Positions 7,948 to 13,836 of a stretch of DNA of 13,836 nt are shown piece after piece. The stretch's first letter is position 1; each line of letters starts with the position of its first letter. Origin of the DNA: Phycisphaerales bacterium (GTDB taxonomy: Bacteria > Planctomycetota > Phycisphaerae > Phycisphaerales > Phycisphaeraceae); the NCBI GenBank assembly GCA_012031455.1, contig JAAUTM010000005.1:1-13836 (forward strand), written 5' to 3'. The translations under genes and the position numbers were made by a program. Under the pieces are notes generated by a model. The model did not search any database, was not told the origin of the DNA, and saw only the letters and a program-made list of their open reading frames with translations.

Positions 7948-8709
7948 ATGAAGTTTTTTGCTGCCCTTTTGGTTTGTGTGCTGACCCTTTCGGTGCTGAA
8001 TCCCTTGCAGGCGATGACCCCTGCGGAGCGGGAAACAGAGTCCCAATCGGATGAACTGGTGCTGACCAAAGACACGCCTGCTTTGGTGGCGGGACTTAAA
8101 GCCAAGCTGAAGGATCAGCCATTGGGTGACATGCAGCGTCAGCTTCTGGAGTATGCATTTGATGTGGCGACGCTGATCCCGATTGATCCGCATATCAAGT
8201 CGCGGTCACTGGCGCAGGAGAAGGTACTAACATCGGCGCTGCAAGCCGGTCAGCCGGTGTTTGTGCTGGACCGGGTCAAGCAGATCAAGAACTGGCGTTT
8301 TGCGGCGATGTTGGGAATGGTGGGCAGTGAAGCGGCACAGCAGGGTGTATCGCAGGAGGTCATCGAGCCGGTGCTGATGATTGCCAGCGATGTGGCCAAG
8401 GACCCGAACGTGGGGGATTGGCGGCGGGGTGTGATTCGTACGCGGATCGGGGAGGCGTTTGCCTGGCTGCAACAGGATGATGTTGCCAATGCATTTCAAT
8501 CCGGTGCTGAGGCTCATGAAGCGGGACAGGTGACGGTGGTACGTGCGAAGCGGAGTACCCAGGAAACGTATGCCTTGGTACGGGAGCAGCTGGATGCCAT
8601 GAGCACTTCCCAGCGATTTGAAGTGGTGTACAACGCCTTGGAGGGGTATGTGGCGCTGGCAGAACGGTTTTATCCACAAAGTGAGCGAAGGGCAGAGCTG
8701 GTTTACGCA
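7948..8709 (+). CDS. Exported helical-repeat (TPR-like) protein, N-terminal part
   Basis: ATG 7948 is preceded by AGGA and encodes a signal peptide (MKFFAALLVCVLTLSVLNPLQA). The mature protein is almost wholly alpha-helical, with Ala/Leu/Gln-rich helix pairs such as RFAAMLGMVGSEAAQQG and RTRIGEAFAWLQQDDVANAF. That is consistent with TPR or TPR-like solenoids that act as protein-protein scaffolds in the periplasm. The frame hits a false stop at 8730. Removing one A from AAA at 8709-8711 gives A-I-Q-Q-A-W and leads into the next segment, for a full length near 430 aa. It heads the TonB-type cluster; TPR proteins also accompany the Vibrio TonB2 gene cluster, so a role in receptor or energiser assembly is a fair inference. 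No specific family was recognised. Confidence 0.75.
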
Positions 8710-8710
8710 A

Positions 8711-9241
8711 ATCCAGCAGGCCTGGGTTAAAGTACGGATGCCGTTTTTTTTACGTTTGAACATCATGTTGTCGCTGGTGGAAGTGGCACTTGAGCACAAG
8801 GATCAAGCACAGGCTCTGGAGTGGATGGAGCAGGCACAGTTGCTTTTTGATGGTTCCCAATGGTCTCCGGAACAGGCGATTCAATATCGTGGCCGAATGT
8901 CAGGGTTGCGTTACCTTTGTGGGCAGCAGGAAGAAGGCCGGAAGTACGCGGAAGATACCTTGAAGATGTTTGACATTCAGTACAAGGCGATTCTGAACAT
9001 TCATCTCTGCCGAACACTGCTGCCATTGGCCAAGGCTTATCAGGTCATGGGGGATGGTGCGACGGCGGAGAAAGTGTTCAGTCGGGCGCAAGAGGAAGGA
9101 TTGGTGAATCCCAACTCTCGGCCTCGTGCTGAGAGTTTGAGCGAATTGGCGTGCGCCATGGTGGAATCGGGCTTTGAGCCGTCGGCGGAGTTGTGGCAGG
9201 CCATGCAAACGGCCAAAGCAGCATTGAAGGATCCCTGGTGA
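8711..9241 (+). CDS. Same TPR-like protein, C-terminal part
   Basis: This continues the helical-repeat protein in the +1 frame. Helix pairs such as LSLVEVALEHKDQAQALEWM, YLCGQQEEGRKYAEDTLKMF and LPLAKAYQVMGDGATAEKVF have the spacing and small/large residue pattern of TPR units (A-x-x-A-L and G-x-x-x-x-A). It ends SEL-W-QAMQTAKAALKDPW, with its TGA at 9239-9241 overlapping the GTG start of the receptor gene (GTGA). That implies translational coupling. The eight-T run at 8744-8751 reads in frame (P-F-F-L-R), so it is not the site of the frameshift. The ATG at 8618 belongs to the wrong frame for the protein upstream of 8710. Confidence 0.75.
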   Translation: MQQAWVKVRMPFFLRLNIMLSLVEVALEHKDQAQALEWMEQAQLLFDGSQWSPEQAIQYRGRMSGLRYLCGQQEEGRKYAEDTLKMFDIQYKAILNIHLCRTLLPLAKAYQVMGDGATAEKVFSRAQEEGLVNPNSRPRAESLSELACAMVESGFEPSAELWQAMQTAKAALKDPW

Positions 9242-9454
9242 ATCGGCAGTCTGTTGTAACCTTGGCCGGTGCCGGATTGTTACTGATGTGTTCACCCCTG
9301 GTGGTGGCACAGCAGGTTGGTTCCATTCGTGGCATGGTGTATGACAAGGATTTCGAAGCCCCGCTGCCTTTGGCGCAGATCACAGTGGCTGAGACGGGCG
9401 CCAAGGTTGAGGGGACCGAGCAGGGTAATTACGTCATTGAGAATCTCCCGCCGG
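9238..9454 (+). CDS. TonB-dependent receptor, N-terminal part (signal peptide and carboxypeptidase-regulatory-like domain)
   Basis: The likely start is GTG 9238, overlapping the stop of the TPR-like gene, with GAAGGA 6 nt upstream. The ATG at 9193 lies inside the upstream gene and would bury the signal peptide. Residues 1-24 form the signal peptide (VTLAGAGLLLMCSPLVVA). Then VGSIRGMVYDKDFEAPLPLAQITVAET, in two parts GSIRGMVYD and PLAQITVAETGA, followed by GNYVIENLPPG, is a CarboxypepD_reg-type beta-sandwich commonly fused in front of receptor plugs. One G seems lost at 9453-9454 (CCG CCG GGC ACC restores P-P-G-T-Y-T-L-I-F), so this frame ends falsely at 9468 and the protein continues from 9456. 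Confidence 0.85.
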
Positions 9455-9455
9455 C

Positions 9456-11090
9456 ACCTATACGCTGATCTTTGCCAAGGATGGCTACACACGACAGATC
9501 AAGTCGGATGTGGTGGTTCAGCCGGGCCAGCTTACTGATGTGGATATGTATCTGAGCGGCGAATTCGTGGAGATGGAGGAATTCATCGTTCAGGATGTGC
9601 AACTGGGGACCAGCACGGAAGCAGGGTTGCTGGAGTTAAGGGCCGATGCCCCGGCATTGCTGGACTCGGTGAGTTCGGAACTCATCAGCAGGGCGGGTGC
9701 CAGCGATGCGGCGGCGGCGCTTTCGCTGGTGGCGGGGGCGACGGTATCGGACGGGAAGTTTGCGGTGATTCGCGGCTTGCCGGATCGGTATGTCGTTTCG
9801 CTTTTGAATAATGTGAGGTTGCCATCGGCGGATGCCGAGACTCGTGCGGTGGAACTGGATCAGTTTCCTTCGACCGTGATCGACAGCATTCAGGTGAGCA
9901 AGACGTTTACGCCGGATCAGCAGGGGGATGCATCGGGGGGTGCGGTGAACGTGGTGCTCAAAGGCATTCCGGATGAGAACGTGATCCAGTTCTCGGCAAG
10001 CACCTCGATCAATACCAATGACCCGGGGGACGGGGAGTTTCTGACGTATAAGGGTGGTGGGGTGAATTTCTGGGGTTTTGATGATGGTGGAAGGGCAATC
10101 CAGAGCGAGTTTTACAATCCCGCAGGGAGTGATGGATTTTACAACGGCGCCAAAGGGGTGTCGCGGGGGGATGCGCCAATCAATTACAAGTGGAGTGCGA
10201 CGGCGGGTGGGAATCGGGAATTGGCGGATGGATGGAGGACGGGTGGGGTGATCAGTTTTTATTACGATCAGGGGAGTTCCTACTTTGACAATGGTGTCAA
10301 GGATGATCTGGGGATTGGGGATATCGGTCAGGTCCCTTTGGGTACTCCTCCTGGAGGGTATGCCCCGCGCTGGGGAAACTATTTTGGTACACCTCGTGCA
10401 TCACTGTTTGATGTAGAACAGGGAAGTCAGGAAGTGAAGTGGGGTGGGCTGGCGACGGCCGGGCTGGAAAACGAGTTCAACCGTTTCAAAATCGTTTATA
10501 TGTATGCCCATTCAGCCGAGGATACCGCTCGTGTGGAACAGGACACCCGCAGTTCGACGGAATGGTGGCCGAATTTGGATGACAATTCATTTCTCAAACA
10601 ATTTGTGTTCAGCCCCACGGATATTCCCAATTATTTTCGTAATGAATCTCTTACCTATGTGGAGCGGACCACGCAGTCGTTGCAGTTCAGCGGGGAACAC
10701 ACATTGCCTGTGCTGGATGAATCCGGGGAAGTGACATTCTTCAGGCTGGAGAATCCGGAGTTTTCGTGGTTTTATGCACAAAGTTCGACACGCCGGTATG
10801 AGCCGGATAAACGATTATTCAGTTCGATTTACCTGCCGGCATCGGGACAGCATCAGACCCGATTGACTGGCGGCAGCATCGGGAACTTCAACCGCATCTG
10901 GCAGGATATTGAAGAGGAAAGCAATCAGTATACGATGGATGTGAAACTTCCATTTCGGCAATGGTCCGACAGTGCAGGATACTTCAAAATCGGTTTGTTC
11001 AATGACCGGGTGGAGCGGAGCTATCTGCAGGACTCATTCAGCAATCGTAATGAGTTCGTGGATGGATTTCCGGTTCCATATGATGCACCA
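9456..11090 (+). CDS. TonB-dependent receptor, plug and first part of beta-barrel
   Basis: This finishes the regulatory domain (AKDGYTRQIKSDVVV) and then has EEFIVQD (residues about 114-120), a plausible TonB box. The plug domain covers about residues 135-245, with ISRAGASDAAAALSLV, GATVSDGKFAVIRGLPDRY, VSLLNNVRLP and FPSTVIDSIQVSKTFTPDQQ, then GDASGGAVNVV. These are the conserved plug elements, including the RG and GG/VN(V/I) signatures. Long amphipathic beta-strands rich in aromatic residues follow. The receptor imports a ligand across the outer membrane using proton motive force relayed by TonB/ExbBD. The ligand is not readable; no FecA-type signalling domain is present. One T appears missing at 11091-11092 (TTT GAG GAT TAT gives F-E-D-Y-F-S), so this frame stops falsely at 11198. 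Confidence 0.92.
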
Positions 11091-11092
11091 TT

Positions 11093-12304
11093 GAGGATTA
11101 TTTCAGTGATTTTGCCGAAAGCGTTCCCGATATATTGGGTGATGACCCAGTGGATGTGGATTATAGAGGTCGGCAAGATCTGGATGCCTGGTATCTGATG
11201 GTGGATCTGCCGCTGACCAGTAATTTCAACATTATTGGTGGTGCGCGATTTGAAAACACCAAGATCAGCATTGAAAGTCAACCGGATTTGCCAGCGGTGT
11301 TGGGTGGGGCGGATGGTCCACTTTATTTGTTGTTTAATCCCAGCAGTGGTTTGCCTCAACCCAGTGGTGCCCGGCGCTTGCAGACGCTGGCAGAGCTGAG
11401 CAATCTGAATGCAGATTTTTCGCAGGAAGATGTACTCCCGGTTATCAGCTTTGTGTACAAGCCGGTGGAAGCAGTGACCTTGCGCGGTGCTTATACCGAA
11501 ACGGTGGCCCGGCAGGTATTCAGGGAATTGACCCCGATTGTGCAGCAAGAATTTCTGGGGGGTGACATTTTCATCGGCAACCCCTATTTGAAGATGAGTG
11601 CAGTGAAAAATTACGATTTACGGGCAGATTACGTACCGTATTTGGGGGGTTTGTTCTCGATTTCTTACTTTTACAAGGATATCACCCGTCCGATTGAGTT
11701 TATTCAGGCAGAAGACGGGGTTATTGGTGATTTTGTTACGGCTGTGAATTATCCCAAGGGACGTTTGAGCGGATGGGAATTTGAAGTTCGCCAGCAGGCC
11801 GGGGAGTTGTGGGAGCCGTTGAAGGGTTTGGGCGGTGGGGCGAACCTGACGCTGATTGATTCGGAAGTGACTTTGCCACTTAACAGCGCTCCTCCTGGTT
11901 TCCCATTTGAAGTGGGCAGTGCGGAAGAAGTAGGCATCACATCACGGGATGCGACCAATGCCCCGGAGATGTTGTACAACCTGTTTCTAACTTACGATAT
12001 AGATGACACTGGAACGCAGCTTTCGATGTTCTACACAGTTCGTGGCGATACCCTGATTGCTGGTCCGGGTGCAGCAGCATCAGGCCGAATCCCGAGTCTT
12101 TACGAAAAGGAATTCGGCACACTGAACTTCGGCATCACCCAGAAGGTCGGCCAGTACATCAAATTGCGGTTACAAGCCAAGAACCTGCTGGATCCGGAAA
12201 TACAAAAAATCTACCGCGATGACACCTATGGCGATGCGGTGCATACGTCTTACAAAAAGGGCATCGATTTGTCGTTCAGCATCAGCGCGGAATTCAAGTT
12301 TTAA
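11093..12304 (+). CDS. TonB-dependent receptor, C-terminal part of beta-barrel
   Basis: After restoring the missing base this reads EDYFSDFAESVPDILGDD, then LDAWYLMVDLPLTSNFNIIG, GARFENTKISIES, VKAVTLRGAY-like strands (VEAVTLRGAYTETVARQVFREL) and NYDLRADYVPYLGGLFSISYFYKDI in sections. All are characteristic of the late strands of TonB-dependent receptors. Conserved PxLxxx-N-D/Y-DLR and FYKDI segments are recognisable. The chain ends ISAEFKF, with the terminal Phe that marks outer-membrane beta-barrels recognised by the BAM complex. Full receptor length is about 1022 residues, normal for receptors with an N-terminal regulatory domain. The ATG-like codon at 11135 is internal. Confidence 0.9.
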   Translation, partial: EDYFSDFAESVPDILGDDPVDVDYRGRQDLDAWYLMVDLPLTSNFNIIGGARFENTKISIESQPDLPAVLGGADGPLYLLFNPSSGLPQPSGARRLQTLAELSNLNADFSQEDVLPVISFVYKPVEAVTLRGAYTETVARQVFRELTPIVQQEFLGGDIFIGNPYLKMSAVKNYDLRADYVPYLGGLFSISYFYKDITRPIEFIQAEDGVIGDFVTAVNYPKGRLSGWEFEVRQQAGELWEPLKGLGGGANLTLIDSEVTLPLNSAPPGFPFEVGSAEEVGITSRDATNAPEMLYNLFLTYDIDDTGTQLSMFYTVRGDTLIAGPGAAASGRIPSLYEKEFGTLNFGITQKVGQYIKLRLQAKNLLDPEIQKIYRDDTYGDAVHTSYKKGIDLSFSISAEFKF

Positions 12305-12308
12305 CCAT

Positions 12309-12318
12309 TCGCTAGCGA
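12309..12318. repeat. Perfect 10-bp palindrome after the receptor gene
   Basis: TCGCTAGCGA lies 5 nt after the receptor stop codon. It has no loop or T-run to make it a terminator. It may be an operator-like site or chance. The remaining sequence up to 12465 shows no gene and no convincing promoter. Confidence 0.3.
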
Positions 12319-12465
12319 TGGACAGGGTGTATTGCGATTAAAGTAAAACCTAGTGACGAAGTTGGCAAAAAATCAGATAACGAGCTTGGAAACGCCGAAC
12401 CCAACAAGATGAACACCATGAAAAACCTACCACAACCAATAGCCTCGGATGGACGGAGTCAGGCA

Positions 12466-13301
12466 ATGCGAAACGGCACAGACCCGGTTTGGCGCAGCCC
12501 CCTTATTATGCGTTTACACAGTGTGATGCTGCTGCTTGGGATGGGCATGCTGCTGTTAACCGCTGGTCCTGCGATGGCGGAGCAGGAGACGCGCGAGAGC
12601 ATTGAAACCACCCGAGCATCGCTGGAGAAATGGGTGGAGACGCGCAAGCTTATCTCGCAGGAGCGCAAGGACCTGGCCATGGGCAGGGAAGTGATGAACG
12701 AACGGCTGGAGCTGGTGCGGCGCGAGATCGAAGGCCTGCGGGAGAAGATCGCCGAAGCCAACAAAAGCATTACCGATGCGGACAAACGCAGGGCGGAACT
12801 GGTGGATCAGAACGATCAGCTCAAGGCTACTTCGGTGGAGTTACTAGGTCATGTGGTGAAACTGGAAGCTCGGACACTGGCAATTCTGCCCAAGCTGCCT
12901 GAGCCGATTCGTGAGAGGGTGAAACCCTTGAGCCAGCGTATTCCGGCTGCGGATGCCAAGGATGTGAAGATGTCCACCGGTGAACGCTTTGCGAACGTGG
13001 TGGGTATCCTTAATGAAGTTAATAAATTCAACCGGGAAATCACGCTGACCAGCGAGGTCCGGCCCATGGCGGATGGCAGCACTTCCGAAGTGGCAGCGGT
13101 ATACCTTGGCGTGGGTCAGGGTTACTACGTCAGCGCCAATGGAAGCTTGGCGGGCTACGGCAGGCCCTCGGAAAGCGGCTGGACATGGACCGCGGATAAC
13201 AGTATTGCCCCGCAGGTGAGCCAGTTGATGGCCATCATGAAAACGAACAGGTGGCGGCGTTTGTCAAACTTCCCATTGAAATTCCGCAATCAGGTAAGTG
13301 A
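12466..13301 (+). CDS. DUF3450-like periplasmic coiled-coil protein (frameshifted at its 3' end)
   Basis: The signal peptide region is MRLHSVMLLLGMGMLLLTAG, ending AMA. ATG 12466 is chosen because GGAG lies 7 nt upstream; ATG 12409 has no good site, and ATG 12508 would leave a shorter, very clean signal peptide. The mature protein starts with a long coiled coil (TRASLEKWVETRKLISQERK, REIEGLREKIAEANKSITDA), then ERVKPLSQRI, GILNEVNKFNREITL, VAAVYLGVGQGYYVS and SGWTWTADNSIAPQV. That order matches DUF3450, which lies beside TtpC/ExbB genes in TonB clusters. One G is missing after ATG at 13239: ATG GAA AAC GAA CAG gives the family-like NEQVAAFVKLPIEIP and a stop at 13299-13301. As read, the frame instead runs to 13311 with an unlikely basic tail. 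Corrected length is about 278 aa. Confidence 0.8.
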
Positions 13302-13307
13302 AGAAAC

Positions 13308-13836
13308 ATGAAAAATAACTTTTACATGGCGTGTTTGATTTTGGGCTTGAGTCTGCTGGGGACGGCTGCACCGATTTTGGCGCAGGAAGTCCCACCGACT
13401 GGGCAACCTCAGGCGGAGGCGGTGCCACCGGCAGCAGCGCAAGCTGCGGGTTTTGAGCAGGCTGCTGGCTCACTGCAACAGAGGCTGGAAACCAGCCTGC
13501 AGGAGCTTCAAGCTCTGCGCACGCAGTCGGCCCAGGAGATGATTCCGCTCTCCCGACAACTGGGTGAGCTTGAAAATGAACTCACCAAGGCCCGGCAAGA
13601 GTTCCAGCAGACCACCCGTGTGCTGGACTCACGCACGCTGGACCTGACCAATCTGCGCAACGAAATCAAGTCAAGGTCCGATGAGGTGGGTTACCTGACA
13701 TCCCTGTTGACCGAGTACATTCGCAATTTTGAATCACGGCTGCATATTGCGGAGTTGCAGCGTTACCGGGATGTGCTGCGGGAAGCGGGTTTGGCCAGCG
13801 AGAATACGCAGTTAAGCGGGATGGAAGTGTTCAAAG
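13308..13836 (+). CDS. TtpC-like MotA/TolQ/ExbB-family energiser, N-terminal part, cut by right edge
   Basis: ATG 13308 opens a frame that is still open at the window end (176 codons seen). It begins with a signal peptide (MKNNFYMACLILGLSLLGTA, cleavage near ILA-Q). A Pro/Ala/Gln-rich linker and a long coiled coil follow (LQQRLETSLQELQALRT, LGELENELTKARQEFQQ, LTNLRNEIKSRSDEVGYLTS). This is the periplasmic N-terminal layout of TtpC-type proteins, whose C-terminal half is a three-helix MotA/TolQ/ExbB proton-channel domain. TtpC is required for energy transduction in Vibrio TonB2 systems. The channel domain itself is beyond the edge, so the call rests on this N-terminus and on the adjacent DUF3450-like gene. 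After the frameshift correction upstream, 6 nt separate the two genes. Confidence 0.7.
   Translation, partial: MKNNFYMACLILGLSLLGTAAPILAQEVPPTGQPQAEAVPPAAAQAAGFEQAAGSLQQRLETSLQELQALRTQSAQEMIPLSRQLGELENELTKARQEFQQTTRVLDSRTLDLTNLRNEIKSRSDEVGYLTSLLTEYIRNFESRLHIAELQRYRDVLREAGLASENTQLSGMEVFK

Noticed and set aside
7359..8105. Minus-strand open frame of 248 codons spanning the beta-helix gene end and TPR-like start
   Set aside because: It crosses a terminator and two genes with clear plus-strand domain content; no start signal.
8744..8751. Run of eight T as a frameshift site
   Set aside because: The frame downstream of 8711 reads correctly through it (P-F-F-L-R), and the false stop at 8730 precedes it. 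The slip is at AAA 8709-8711.
1..13836. tRNA, rRNA, CRISPR array, insertion sequence or phage genes
   Set aside because: I saw no cloverleaf, regularly spaced repeats, terminal inverted repeats with a transposase, or integrase/phage proteins.

Overview
This window most likely comes from a member of the Verrucomicrobiota. Three things point that way: a secreted protein resembling the verrucomicrobial TIGR02597 family, a PEP-CTERM exosortase substrate with a VPEP / hydrophobic / RRR tail, and a right-handed beta-helix protein ending in the 'VESSxDGINW' domain that is frequent in exported verrucomicrobial proteins. The assignment rests on protein style rather than a marker gene, so phylum is about 75% sure and nothing lower is claimed. 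Every gene lies on the + strand.

Layout. (1) 2-3536: the 3' part, open at the left edge, of a very large exported protein. It has a beta-propeller-like region, a Gly-rich beta-helix repeat region, an Ig-like domain, a PPC-like domain and a C-terminal zinc-metalloprotease-like domain with HELGHAIGLNH. A strong intrinsic terminator at 3577-3607 closes it. (2) 3608-4136: about 530 bp without a credible gene. Its second half (3901-4097) folds into a series of hairpins and looks like a structured leader. (3) 4137-7853: three exported proteins in a row, TIGR02597-like, PEP-CTERM and beta-helix. (4) A terminator-like hairpin at 7898-7935 ends 12 nt before the next start codon. (5) 7948-13836: a TonB-type outer-membrane uptake cluster. 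It holds an exported helical-repeat (TPR-like) protein, a TonB-dependent receptor whose GTG start overlaps the preceding stop, a DUF3450-like periplasmic coiled-coil protein, and the start of a TtpC-like MotA/TolQ/ExbB-family energiser cut by the right edge. The ExbB, ExbD and TonB genes would be expected just beyond the window.

Five of the eight genes are broken by single-base indels, seven in all: near 2012, 2634, 7497, 8710, 9454, 11092 and 13240. Six look like the loss of one base and one like the gain of one A. Restoring one base, in most cases by lengthening a short run, gives continuous family-like protein across each site. I read them as sequencing or assembly errors rather than pseudogenes. 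The coding segments are listed separately in the frame in which they read, and their joined spans are: surface protein 2-3536, beta-helix protein 5980-7853 (about 624 aa), TPR-like protein 7948-9241 (about 430 aa), TonB-dependent receptor 9238-12304 (about 1022 aa), DUF3450-like protein 12466-13301 (about 278 aa).

Working model: the first half encodes surface or extracellular proteins. The second half encodes an outer-membrane receptor with a DUF3450/TtpC-type energising system, as in the TonB2 systems of Vibrio and relatives. The ligand cannot be read from the sequence.
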